Positions 6,909-14,448 of a DNA stretch of 64,000 nt are shown here, one piece after another; positions within the stretch are counted from its first letter, which is position 1; the number at the start of each line of letters is the position of its first letter. The notes below the pieces were generated by a model that did no database searches, was not told where the DNA came from, and worked only from the letters and a program-made list of their open reading frames with translations. The position numbers and the translations under genes are program-made. This DNA is from CAZWSX01 sp964636985 (GTDB lineage Bacteria; Planctomycetota; Planctomycetia; Pirellulales; Pirellulaceae): positions 1-64,000 of the forward strand of contig CAZWSX010000010.1 in the NCBI GenBank assembly GCA_964636985.1, read 5' to 3'.

Positions 6909-8333
6909 TCAGCGTGGCGTATCTCTGCTGACAAGCGCGACGCGAACGTCGCAAACATTCGTATGCGTGGGACCAGTCTTGATAAGCCCGCCGACGGCCT
7001 CGAAAAATGAGTAGGCATCGCACCGCCGCAGGAAGTCGTTCGGATCAAGGCCAAGCGACTTTGCTTTGCGAGCGACGTCGATATCGATCATAGCACCGGC
7101 GGCGTCGGTAGGTCCATCTTCACCATCGGTACCGCCCGAGAGCAACACCATTCCGCCCAGCTTTTCGCAGTCGCCGGTCGTGAGGTCGAGCCACCGGCAA
7201 AGAGCGGCCAGAACAAGCTGCTGGTTTCGCCCGCCACGGCCGGGCTTGATGCCAGCCGGAAGCGTTACCGTGGGCTCGCCCCCAGAGATCAGGCAGTCTG
7301 GCAAGCGATCCTTCGCCGAACGCGCCTGCGAGATTTGCATGGCCATCGTTCGACCGATGTCTTCCGCGGCCCCTTCCATGGTCCGCGCACAAGTCATGGC
7401 GTAGGCATATCCCCGCGCTACCGATTCCGTCCCGGCAGCATCCACCGCCACTGCCACATTACCAAGGATGATCGTGTGACGTTCTTGCGATGCAGGCAAG
7501 GCGGGAACACCTGGCGCTTCGCGCAGTTGCCGGTCAAGCTCCCGCCAGATCGAGTCGGGTACGAGACTCCGCTTCGGATCGAATCGCAAAAGGATTCCCG
7601 CGGCATCGGCAGCCGAGATGGGGCTTGCGACGGTCGGGCCGGACGCGATCACGTCGAGCGGATCGCCCAGCACATCGGAGATGATCAGGGTAACCAGGGT
7701 TCCGGCACTGCAAGCTCGCGCAATACCTCCACCCTTGACCAGGCTGAGCCGTTTTCGGACAGCATTAAGTTCGGCGATGTTCGCCCCGCTGCGGCTGAGA
7801 AATCGCGTGACCGCTTGCTTGTCGGCCAAGGGGACGCCATCAACAGGTGCCACCAACAGCGCCGACCCGCCGCCCGAGATCAGACAGATGCAGAGGTCGC
7901 GTTTGCCGAGCCCGCGAATCAATTCCAAAATCTTCTTGGTCCCTTCGACTCCTTCGAGGGTCGGTTCATTCACGCCTGCCGGCCGTCCGGCGTGGAGATG
8001 AATCAAATCGAGCCTGGGAGCAGACGGTCCCGCCGCGCAATCGGCCGGAACATTGATCCAGCCTTCCAGTTGCGTTTTCCGAAGGTGTCCAGCGCCTCGC
8101 ATCTTGGCGAATGCCGCTTCGAGCCCCGCCGCCATGCCGGCCGATGCCTTGCCCGTGCCTACAACGACAATCCGTTCGAAGGCATCGAGACGAAGAACTT
8201 CGCCGTCGACTTGAAGTGACGCAGCATCGATATTAAAAGCATGCTCGACGAGCGGTTGGCTTCGCACGGCGTCGACACTGGCTTTCCAGATGGCCAGGGC
8301 GTCGTCGCGCAGTTGCTGTTGCGAGCGATTCAT
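6909..8333 (-). CDS. Glycerate 2-kinase (DUF4147/MOFRL family)
   Basis: This enzyme phosphorylates D-glycerate with ATP to 2-phosphoglycerate. The N-terminal DUF4147 domain contains VVGTGKASAGMA, LICLISGGGSALLVAP and KRLSLVKGGGIA. The C-terminal MOFRL domain contains CLISGGEPTVTL, GRGGRNQQLVLAAL and LLSGGTDGEDGPTDAAGA. The order and the total of 474 residues fit the GckA/TtuD type. It lies 30 bases downstream of the response regulator and 34 bases upstream of the propeller gene on the same strand. It feeds glycerate from glyoxylate or sugar-acid catabolism into lower glycolysis; the pathway source is not encoded adjacent to it. Confidence 0.93.
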   Translation of the reverse strand: MNRSQQQLRDDALAIWKASVDAVRSQPLVEHAFNIDAASLQVDGEVLRLDAFERIVVVGTGKASAGMAAGLEAAFAKMRGAGHLRKTQLEGWINVPADCAAGPSAPRLDLIHLHAGRPAGVNEPTLEGVEGTKKILELIRGLGKRDLCICLISGGGSALLVAPVDGVPLADKQAVTRFLSRSGANIAELNAVRKRLSLVKGGGIARACSAGTLVTLIISDVLGDPLDVIASGPTVASPISAADAAGILLRFDPKRSLVPDSIWRELDRQLREAPGVPALPASQERHTIILGNVAVAVDAAGTESVARGYAYAMTCARTMEGAAEDIGRTMAMQISQARSAKDRLPDCLISGGEPTVTLPAGIKPGRGGRNQQLVLAALCRWLDLTTGDCEKLGGMVLLSGGTDGEDGPTDAAGAMIDIDVARKAKSLGLDPNDFLRRCDAYSFFEAVGGLIKTGPTHTNVCDVRVALVSRDTPR

Positions 8334-8363
8334 GAAGCGTCCGCGTTAGGTCGGATTGCTGCG

Positions 8364-8843
8364 CTACACCTTTGGCCCGGAACCTTCGGGCCCCTGCCCC
8401 TCTTCCATGCCTTCGATATAGCGACGCAGGCGCTCATTCTCGTCGGTGACGTCTTTAAACTTGAGCATGTTGTCGACGCGTTTAAGCAGTTCGCTCTTAT
8501 TCACCGGCTTGGTGAGAAAGTCGTCGGTGCCAGCGTTGACCCCGCGGTCGATATCGCCAAGCTCATTCAAGGCGGTCACCATCAAGATCATGACCTTGCT
8601 GGTTTTGGGGTCCGCCTTGAGGCGTTGGCAAACTTCGAAGCCGCTCAGCCGCGGCATCATGACGTCGAGCAGAATCAGGTCCGGCTTGAACGAGGCCGTT
8701 TTATCGAGGGTGTCTTGCCCGTCGACGGCGAACTCGACCTCGTACTGCATCTTGGCCCCAGCCAAATAGGCGTCGACCAGTTCGCGATTGGCCTCGTTGT
8801 CGTCCGCAATCAGGATCCGGTTAGCTCGCATAGTGGAGGGCAT
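8364..8843 (-). CDS. Stand-alone response regulator receiver protein
   Basis: The receiver domain has acidic residues D14 and D15 (LIADDNEANRE), the phosphoacceptor D60 (LILLDVMMP), T89 (MVTAL) and K111 (LTKPVN), all in the canonical order. A C-terminal extension of about 30 residues (KDVTDENERLRRYIEGMEEG) is predicted to be helical and may dimerise. There is no output domain, so it probably acts by protein contact. No histidine kinase lies next to it; the nearest kinase in the window is at 53970-56924. An internal ATG at residue 5 is an alternative start. Confidence 0.92.
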   Translation of the reverse strand: MPSTMRANRILIADDNEANRELVDAYLAGAKMQYEVEFAVDGQDTLDKTASFKPDLILLDVMMPRLSGFEVCQRLKADPKTSKVMILMVTALNELGDIDRGVNAGTDDFLTKPVNKSELLKRVDNMLKFKDVTDENERLRRYIEGMEEGQGPEGSGPKV

Positions 8844-8985
8844 ACAGAAGAGGCCGTTTCGGGTGCACGATTCGTATTTTCGACGATGGGCTCATTATAG
8901 GGAGAGCTACCCATCGCGGCAGGGGAACACCCGCCGCCTGCTGGCCGCCTTTGCGGCTTAAACTTCCGGCGCCAGCCAACCGGCA

Positions 8986-9369
8986 CTAATCTTCCAACGG
9001 TAGGGGCGGCGCCGCGTAACGACGAAACTCGGCCAAACTGATTACCTCGAGCGCCTTTTCGTTCGTCGCTTCCAAATAAACAGGCGGCGCGACCCCAGCT
9101 GCCGCCGCCTCGCGCCATCGATCGGCACACAAGCACCAGCGATCGCCGGCTTGCAAGCCCGGAAAGCCCCACTCGGGCCGCGGAGTCGACAGATCGTTTC
9201 CCCGCTCCTTGGAAAAAGTAAGGAACTCGTCCGTCATCTGGGCGCAAACGGTGTGCGAGCCATGATCTGTGCGATCGGTCTCGCAGCAGCCCGTTCGGAA
9301 GAAACCGGTCGTCGGATTGTGTCCACAAGTGCGAAGCGGGTCGCCAAAGATGTTGAGTTGATCGGACAT
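8986..9369 (-). CDS. DUF2237 family protein
   Basis: The ATG at 9369 (MSDQLNIFGDPL) is chosen because the family starts there; an upstream frame adds 36 unrelated residues. The sequence carries the conserved blocks GCCETDRTDHGSHTVCAQMT, EFLTFSKERGNDLSTPRPE, FPGLQAGDRWCLCADRW and VAPPVYLEATNEKAL. Several conserved cysteines (GCC, VCA, WCLC) suggest metal or disulfide chemistry, though the biochemical role of DUF2237 is not known. It is 142 bases upstream of the response regulator on the same strand. Confidence 0.9.
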   Translation of the reverse strand: MSDQLNIFGDPLRTCGHNPTTGFFRTGCCETDRTDHGSHTVCAQMTDEFLTFSKERGNDLSTPRPEWGFPGLQAGDRWCLCADRWREAAAAGVAPPVYLEATNEKALEVISLAEFRRYAAPPLPLED

Positions 9370-9806
9370 AGTTGAGGCTTTAGAAGTTAGGCTCCAGATC
9401 TCGTCGGGAAAGGCTTGCCTTTTGTGACGATGGCGTGATTTCTCGCGACGGGGCCATTGTAAACGGATGGCTCGCAAATCGCGCGGGACCTGACGGAACT
9501 GCTGGCAGCGGTGCCAGAACGGTTGGAAAAGATTGCAAACATTACACCGTTTTGAAAAAACGCGACTTACGCGAAACGTTGTGCCGAAAGTAGGGATGCG
9601 GTCCCAATGCTCGTCCCTTTTGCGTACGCGTCATGCCCGACGGAAAACGCCGACGCCGCCACAGCCCCGATCCAGCGCGCAGGCGCTGGTACGCGTGCCA
9701 TCGTGCGGCCCGTTTTCGCCGACGCTTTGGCGTGATCCAAGAGGTTGCCAAGTCCGGCTAAGCGGCGAGGGCGGATATCCGCACGATTCTGGAAGAGGTG
9801 TCGAAA
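9370..9806 (+). other. Intergenic stretch without a supported gene
   Basis: Open frames in both strands here are short, lack recognisable domains, and conflict with each other. I see no RNA gene or convincing promoter. It separates the minus-strand DUF2237 gene from the small plus-strand membrane peptide. Confidence 0.4.
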
Positions 9807-9914
9807 ATGTTCCCACTTTATTCCGTTGCGCAATTTGCGTTTGCCATGGTCTTGGTGCTGTCCATGGTGGCAATCTTTTGGGATCGACAGCAGCTGGCAC
9901 TGCGCCGCTTCTAA
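9807..9914 (+). CDS. Possible 35-residue single-helix membrane peptide
   Basis: The frame encodes MFPLYSVAQF, a hydrophobic helix of about 18 residues, then a short charged end WDRQQLALRRF before TAA. An SD-like AGAGGTG ends about 6 bases before the ATG. The composition (one helix, positive C-terminus) fits a genuine membrane microprotein with N-out/C-in topology. It converges with the minus-strand two-helix protein 32 bases downstream. The assignment rests only on ribosome site and hydrophobicity. Confidence 0.45.
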   Translation: MFPLYSVAQFAFAMVLVLSMVAIFWDRQQLALRRF

Positions 9915-9946
9915 GGGCCGTTGCCTTAGCTCGTCTCGCACGCGAT

Positions 9947-10201
9947 CTACTTGCGACGCCGCGCCAACCATTTGGTTAAGGCCATCCCGCCCGCGAAAAG
10001 AAGCACGGCCAAAACCGGGCCGGCGGTGATCAAGATCACACCCACCGCGTGAGTCGTGTTGTCGTGCTTTTCCCCTGCCTGTTGCTGGATGACCCTTCCC
10101 AGGTAGTACAGAGGCGCCGCGCCGATCGACGCCGCAACCATCCACCCCAACATCCCAATCAGGGAAATCTGATAGCGGCGGCGCGGCAGTCGCTGATTCA
10201 C
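9947..10201 (-). CDS. Small two-helix membrane protein of unknown function
   Basis: The 84-residue protein starts MNQRLPRRRYQIS and has helices at about residues 12-32 (LIGMLGWMVAASIGAAPLYYL) and 53-74 (VGVILITAGPVLAVLLFAGGMAL), ending in a basic KWLARRRK. Both ends are positively charged, giving a hairpin topology with both termini in the cytoplasm. No family is recognised. The hydrophobic pattern is too regular to be a chance frame, but homology is needed for certainty. Confidence 0.5.
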   Translation of the reverse strand: MNQRLPRRRYQISLIGMLGWMVAASIGAAPLYYLGRVIQQQAGEKHDNTTHAVGVILITAGPVLAVLLFAGGMALTKWLARRRK

Positions 10202-10518
10202 GGAAACTCAATCGAAAGAGGACTTGCAGACGCTAGTTTAGTGAAACTAGGTCGAATCGAAAGCTTGGTAGGGTTTTCCAGGTGATGCCGTTTTTATCAA
10301 TGATATCGCGAACCGCGTCCGAAGTTAGCCTTTAGAGCAAACCACTCGGCGGGAATTGTGCTGGCAAGGAATGCTGGCACGACCTGACCGAACTTGCTCG
10401 TCGTGGCGCCAAGGACGTCGCACACGACGTACGACGACAATTGACCAGGGAGGGTCAAATGTCGCTCGCATAACTTGGCCAACCCGAAGCCAACCCTTTC
10501 GTCTGGAAGGATTCGACT
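10202..10518 (+). other. Intergenic stretch without a supported gene
   Basis: This stretch contains a short perfect inverted repeat TTGACC-N6-GGTCAA (10441-10458) upstream of the secreted small protein. It could be an operator or part of a promoter, but no matching -10 box at normal spacing is clear. No coding frame is convincing. Confidence 0.35.
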
Positions 10519-10797
10519 ATGCTCCAACGGATTCTGATTTGTGCGGCTTTGATTGTCGCCGCCGGCGCTTCGGTACAAGCCGACGACTGCCAAAGCTGCC
10601 GCACCCCCGCCTTCCGCTTCAGCGGTCACGGTGGTTTCCTGCAATCGGCCAGCAGCCGGGGTGATTTCTGGAAGTGCTTGCGGGCGCCAGAGGAACCGCG
10701 CGGCCCACAAACCGGCCAGTACGCTTACCCCTACTACACGACCCGCGGTCCTCGCGACTTCCTGCGGAACAACCCGCCGAGCATCGGACCGTATTAG
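10519..10797 (+). CDS. Small secreted protein with C-terminal GPRDFLxNNPPSIGPY motif
   Basis: The 92-residue precursor has a signal peptide (MLQRILICAALIVAAGASVQA, cleavage after residue 21) followed by DDCQSCRTPAFRF. A CxxC pair (residues 24 and 27) lies at the mature N-terminus. The C-terminus reads YAYPYYTTRGPRDFLRNNPP, an aromatic/proline-rich ending that I associate with short exported planctomycete proteins of unknown role. It is preceded by GAAGGATT as a possible ribosome site and followed by strong hairpins. A periplasmic or surface structural role is plausible but unproven. Confidence 0.65.
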   Translation: MLQRILICAALIVAAGASVQADDCQSCRTPAFRFSGHGGFLQSASSRGDFWKCLRAPEEPRGPQTGQYAYPYYTTRGPRDFLRNNPPSIGPY

Positions 10798-10850
10798 TCG
10801 CAAGAATGAACCGAGGAAAGGGACTTCCTCGATGATCGATAATTGCCAAG

Positions 10851-10878
10851 CAAGACGACTCTTTCGAGAGTCGTCTTG
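10851..10878 (+). terminator. Perfect 12-bp hairpin with TTCG tetraloop
   Basis: CAAGACGACTCT and AGAGTCGTCTTG form a perfect 12-bp stem closed by TTCG, a very stable tetraloop. It lies 54 bases after the secreted protein stop. No T run follows on either strand, so it may terminate weakly or stabilise the 3' end; it could also be a palindromic repeat related to the next element. Confidence 0.55.
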
Positions 10879-10893
10879 CGGCGTTGCGTCATA

Positions 10894-11008
10894 AAAGTGG
10901 TGCGACTCTCCCGAGTCGCACAAGGTGGACGCGAGCGTCTCCGAAACAGAACGGTTCTCACCAACGCAACGCGCACCCTTGGACCGCTCGGGAGAGCGGT
11001 CGTACTAG
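10894..11008. repeat. Paired inverted hairpins with TCCC loop (second REPIN-like family)
   Basis: A first hairpin, GTGCGACTC-TCCC-GAGTCGCAC (10900-10921), and a second on the opposite strand, ACCGCTC-GGGA-GAGCGGT (10983-11000), face each other across 61 bases. Read on its own strand the second also has a TCCC loop and GAG/CTC closing pairs, while outer stem bases differ. Flanks read GTGCGAC and, on the other strand, GTACGACC. The stop codon of the ketosynthase gene (11005-11007) lies in the right flank. The layout copies that of the GTAG family at 32982. Confidence 0.5.
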
Positions 11009-12288
11009 CTCGCCAGGCTCGAGACCACCAGCGACACGTTTTGCCCGCCGAAGCCGAAGCTATTGGTCAGGGCGTAGCGAATTTTCGATTCCCGCGCGTG
11101 GTTGGGGATGTAATCGAGATCGCACTTGGGATCGGGATTCTCGTAGTTGATGGTAGGCGGCAACACCCCGTCGCGAATCGCCATCAGGCAGACGATCGTC
11201 TCCGAAACCCCGGCCGCCGCGATCAAGTGCCCCATCATGCTCTTGGTGCTCGATACCGGCACCTTCATCGCGTTCTCGCCGAATACCGATTTGCAGGCCA
11301 CCGTTTCAACCCGGTCGTTCACTTCCGTGCTCGTACCGTGCGCGTTGACATACTGAATATCGGCCGAATTGAGATTGGCATCGCGAATCGCCATGTTCAT
11401 GCAGGCGATGGCACCGCGACCTTCCGGATGGATGTCGGTGATGCGGTAGGCATCGGCGGTGGTGCCGTAACCCAGGACCTCGCCATAGATGGGTGCGCCG
11501 CGGCGCTTCGCGCGATCGAGTTCTTCCAGCACCACGCACGCGGCGCCTTCGCCGAGCACGAATCCGTCTCGATTGCGATCGAACGGGCGCGAGGCCTTGG
11601 TCGGCTCGTCGTTGCTAGTGGAAAGCGCGGTGAGCAGGTTAAAGCCGGTGACGCCAAACGGGTGGATCATGCTGTGCGTGCCGCCCGAGAGCATCACATC
11701 GACTTCGCCGCGGCGGATCAATTCGACCGATTCGCCAATCGCCTGGCTGCTCGCGGCACAAGCGGTAAGGCAGTTCAGGTTTGGCCCTTGTGCATTGAAG
11801 AGCGCCGCCAGGTGCCCCACCGGCATGCTGGGCTCTTGTTCCAGTTCGACGGTGGGGTTGAGCGTTTCCAGGGCCTCTTGAATGAACTTGGCAAGATCGA
11901 GCTTATCACCCTTCAGAGCCGCTGCCATCAGCCGCGTGAAGGCTTGGAAATCCTGGTTTCCTTCGCCGCTTCCCAAGTAGACGCCAAAGCGAGCGGGATC
12001 GTCGATCGAGTCGAGAACGCCGGAGCCCTTCATTGCCTGCTTCGCAGCGCCAACGGCAAAGCGGGTATGGCGGCCGCGGAGCTTCCAAGCTGCCGGGTCT
12101 TCCCCGTCTTTCGAGATATCCCAGTTTTTCACTTCCGCCGAAATGCGTGTGGGAAACTTGGAAGCATCGAAGATCGTGGTGTATGCGACGCCCGACTTCC
12201 CTTCTTTGAGAGCGGACCAAACCGTTTCGACATCGTGCCCCAGCGGGTTCACCATGCCTACACCCGTGACCACAACACGACGTCTCAT
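11005..12288 (-). CDS. Beta-ketoacyl-ACP synthase (FabF-like, condensing enzyme)
   Basis: The enzyme condenses an acyl chain with malonyl-ACP. The thiolase-fold motifs are complete: VVVTGVGMVNPLG at the start, nucleophile C177 in LTACAASS, first histidine in VNAHGTSTEVND, and lysine and second histidine in TKSMMGHLIAAAG, ending in NSFGFGGQN. So it is a full Cys-His-His synthase and not a chain-length factor. The ATG at 12288 is chosen over a TTG two codons upstream. It is the last gene of the minus-strand cluster hot-dog/ACP/hot-dog/KS. It could serve primary fatty acids or a specialised lipid or polyene; the sequence does not decide. Confidence 0.92.
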   Translation of the reverse strand: MRRRVVVTGVGMVNPLGHDVETVWSALKEGKSGVAYTTIFDASKFPTRISAEVKNWDISKDGEDPAAWKLRGRHTRFAVGAAKQAMKGSGVLDSIDDPARFGVYLGSGEGNQDFQAFTRLMAAALKGDKLDLAKFIQEALETLNPTVELEQEPSMPVGHLAALFNAQGPNLNCLTACAASSQAIGESVELIRRGEVDVMLSGGTHSMIHPFGVTGFNLLTALSTSNDEPTKASRPFDRNRDGFVLGEGAACVVLEELDRAKRRGAPIYGEVLGYGTTADAYRITDIHPEGRGAIACMNMAIRDANLNSADIQYVNAHGTSTEVNDRVETVACKSVFGENAMKVPVSSTKSMMGHLIAAAGVSETIVCLMAIRDGVLPPTINYENPDPKCDLDYIPNHARESKIRYALTNSFGFGGQNVSLVVSSLAS

Positions 12289-12431
12289 CGACAACTCTTG
12301 GAGATTAGAGAGCTCAAATAGCCCGGATCACCCGAGCGGGTAGATTCCAACGTGGGCATTTTACAGGATTTAAGGCCTTTAGTGCCACGCGGATACGCGG
12401 GCAATTGTGGCCGTAGATTACGATTGCGGGC

Positions 12432-12965
12432 TTACGAGAGGCCCAGCGACGCGCGCTCGGCCGCCAGCATGTGCAGCGGGGGGAGAATGCGGTTCCCCTC
12501 TTTGTCGACGCCGACATCGTAGATCCCGAAGGTGCGCACCATTTGCCACATCTGTTGGGGGGCAAACAGGTCTTCGGGAAAGCGGTCGTCCAAGTAGGCA
12601 AAAACTAGCTCGACGTTGGCCTGCACCTGGTCGCCCATGGTGCTGGTGCAGCGGACAATCGCTCCGTTAGGGCGAATGTCGTCGACTTCCGCGCGATAGA
12701 TCAGCGTGGAGCCGGCCCGCGCCATCTGATGAAATTCGGCCTTGGCGATCTTCGCCAGAACGACGCGGTCGCGATATTCGTGGACTTCGCCCACCAACAA
12801 GCCGGCGGTTTGGGCGAGCCCCTCAATGACCAGAGTGTGCGGCAAATGCGGATAGGCGGGTGCGTATCCATCGATCGGTTCTTCGACGATAGATACGTTT
12901 TTGATCGCGGTCGCACGCGTGGCGCGTACGAACTCGGTCATCCGGTCGATCCACATCCAACGCAT
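12432..12965 (-). CDS. Hot-dog fold dehydratase, FabZ/FabA-like (second copy)
   Basis: The start at 12965 (MRWMWIDRM) leaves 34 bases after the ACP stop; a longer frame would overlap the ACP gene. The motif YPHLPHTLVIEGLAQTAGLL aligns with the HFPxxPvxPGvxxxEalaQ active-site region of FabZ, but proline/glycine positions differ, so it is a divergent paralogue. The remainder (AKIAKAEFHQMARAGSTLIY) matches the second hot-dog strand. At 177 residues it has a C-terminal extension of about 40 residues not seen in FabZ. It probably acts on an ACP-bound hydroxyacyl intermediate. Confidence 0.75.
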   Translation of the reverse strand: MRWMWIDRMTEFVRATRATAIKNVSIVEEPIDGYAPAYPHLPHTLVIEGLAQTAGLLVGEVHEYRDRVVLAKIAKAEFHQMARAGSTLIYRAEVDDIRPNGAIVRCTSTMGDQVQANVELVFAYLDDRFPEDLFAPQQMWQMVRTFGIYDVGVDKEGNRILPPLHMLAAERASLGLS

Positions 12966-12999
12966 AATTCGGCCTCGATTCGTATGGCAAAGCCGAATG

Positions 13000-13389
13000 C
13001 TACGCCGCGGGGACCTTGGTTTCGATGAACCGGCAAAGGTCCTGCACAGTGAGGAGATTGCCGAAATTCTGGACAACCGGGTCCTTTTCGAACTTCGCCA
13101 AATCGACGAACGGCATCCGCCGCTTCAACTCGGCCAAGCCTTCGGGCGTAACGCGACCGTCGCTGATGTACTTTTCGTTGGTCAGCACGTCGTCTGGGAA
13201 TAGTTCCGAGCGGGGAATTTCGATTCCGAAGGCCTTTTCGAGGCGGAACACGATATCCAAAAAGTCGATCGACTCGGCACCCAGGTCGCCTACCATCGTC
13301 GATGTGGGCTCGACTTCTTCCGCGTCGACCCCTAGGGCGTCCACCAAAGCGGCTCGGACCTTTTCAAAAATTTCTTCTTTAGTGGGCAT
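13000..13389 (-). CDS. Acyl carrier protein
   Basis: The N-terminal 80 residues are a typical ACP: EEIFEKVRAALVDALGVDAEEV, then GDLGAESIDFLDIVFRLEKAFGIEI. S40 in the GAESIDF motif is the phosphopantetheine attachment site (the classical motif is GADSLD). After about residue 80 there is an unusual extension (SDGRVTPEGLAELKRRMPF, ending TVQDLCRFIETKVPAA), so the protein is longer than ordinary 78-residue ACPs. ATG at 13389 is 10 bases after AAGGAG. It lies between the two dehydratases and should be the carrier for the cluster. Confidence 0.9.
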   Translation of the reverse strand: MPTKEEIFEKVRAALVDALGVDAEEVEPTSTMVGDLGAESIDFLDIVFRLEKAFGIEIPRSELFPDDVLTNEKYISDGRVTPEGLAELKRRMPFVDLAKFEKDPVVQNFGNLLTVQDLCRFIETKVPAA

Positions 13390-13484
13390 TGCCAACGTAC
13401 TCCTTACGAGAATCTCGAACTTGTTTCTTTATTTCCATTCGCCTTTTCGGCGTTTCGTAACGTGATCGTTTGCTCTGGGGGCGA

Positions 13485-13973
13485 TTAGGTCATAGCCGAA
13501 GCGGGTGCGATCTCGCGCCAATATTTCCTCAGTTCAAACCGCATGTAGTCGTCGGCTTGAACACGGTTGGGGGCGAAGTCCAAAACGGTGCACGACTCGG
13601 CGATCAACTTGCCTGAAACCGCCGTCGAACCATTGACTTCCGCCAACACTTTGAAGTGGGTGTATCGGTCTTCGCGTTTGGTAACTTCGCAAGTGACTGT
13701 CAGTTTGTGTCCGGGTACCACAAAATCCGTGAATTTGACGTTTCTCGTTTCCTTGAGGTACACGAGCGGATGTTCAAAATCGCCGGATGCCAGCACCAGC
13801 CATCGCGAGGCCTGGAACATGCATTCGAGCATGAGCACGCCTGGCATCACTGGCCACTGGGGAAAGTGATCGTTGAGGTACTCCTCGTCGGCTCGCAGGG
13901 TCCTTTCGGCGACGATCCGCTGCCAGGCCGAGAACTCCAAAACCTGGTCGATTTGTTGGAACTTAAACGGCAT
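13485..13973 (-). CDS. 3-hydroxyacyl-ACP dehydratase, FabZ-like (first copy)
   Basis: The 162-residue protein contains NDHFPQWPVMPGVLMLECMFQASRWL, the catalytic His and Glu-bearing helix of FabZ in canonical form. Strands KETRNVKFTDFVVPGHKLTVTCEV follow as expected for a single hot-dog domain. It starts the minus-strand cluster, 95 bases before the ACP. Presence of one canonical and one divergent dehydratase with a single synthase suggests a pathway that builds or modifies one acyl chain. No ketoreductase is next to them; the SDR at 52446 is far away. Confidence 0.88.
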   Translation of the reverse strand: MPFKFQQIDQVLEFSAWQRIVAERTLRADEEYLNDHFPQWPVMPGVLMLECMFQASRWLVLASGDFEHPLVYLKETRNVKFTDFVVPGHKLTVTCEVTKREDRYTHFKVLAEVNGSTAVSGKLIAESCTVLDFAPNRVQADDYMRFELRKYWREIAPASAMT

Positions 13974-14448
13974 GGGGGGTCGACAGCACCTAGGAAATCC
14001 ACTTCAAACACCAATCTCGGTGTCAGTTTTCCACGACCGACAATGCTTACCCAGGACGCCCTATCATAACCGTCCGCGGGGTTTTCCCGGATTGCCCAGT
14101 TGCCCGTTCAAATCCGCAAAAGGCGGAGTATAGCGGCGATGGCATTGACCGACAACGCCGAACAGTTCCCCGATGTCATCACTTCGATCAGGCGTGGTTT
14201 CATCGCGTCCGCTGGGGCACCGCCAGCCTTTGGCGACTCTATGCCATCAGGTCGCACACCCTATTTGGAGGGTACAGTCGTTTAGTTGAGTTTGTGATAG
14301 CACGAAGTCCGCAGGGGGTGCCATCGATCGAAAAGGTTCCACCCTCTAAAATACTGCCGGACTGGTAGAGTTTGGGGCAGGCCTTCGCCGAGGGAATCGC
14401 GCGGGTCACCAGCTTACGGGGCGGATCAACGCCAATAATGGTAATGCA
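13974..14448 (+). other. Intergenic region between the acyl cluster and ptsI
   Basis: The two flanking genes diverge, so promoters for both must lie in these 475 bases. I could not pick out a clear -35/-10 pair at normal spacing. Short open frames here lack a ribosome site and a recognisable product. No repeat copy is present. Confidence 0.4.

Noticed and set aside
9567..10211. Minus-strand frame of 214 codons covering the small membrane genes
   Set aside because: It overlaps the better-supported two-helix protein and the 35-residue peptide, and its sequence is basic and low-complexity.
10297..10923. Minus-strand frame of 208 codons over the small secreted protein
   Set aside because: It has no recognisable domain, overlaps hairpins and the opposite-strand signal-peptide gene, and is likely a chance frame.
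14100..14285. 61-codon frame in the gap before ptsI
   Set aside because: There is no ribosome site, no domain and no helix, so it is treated as intergenic.
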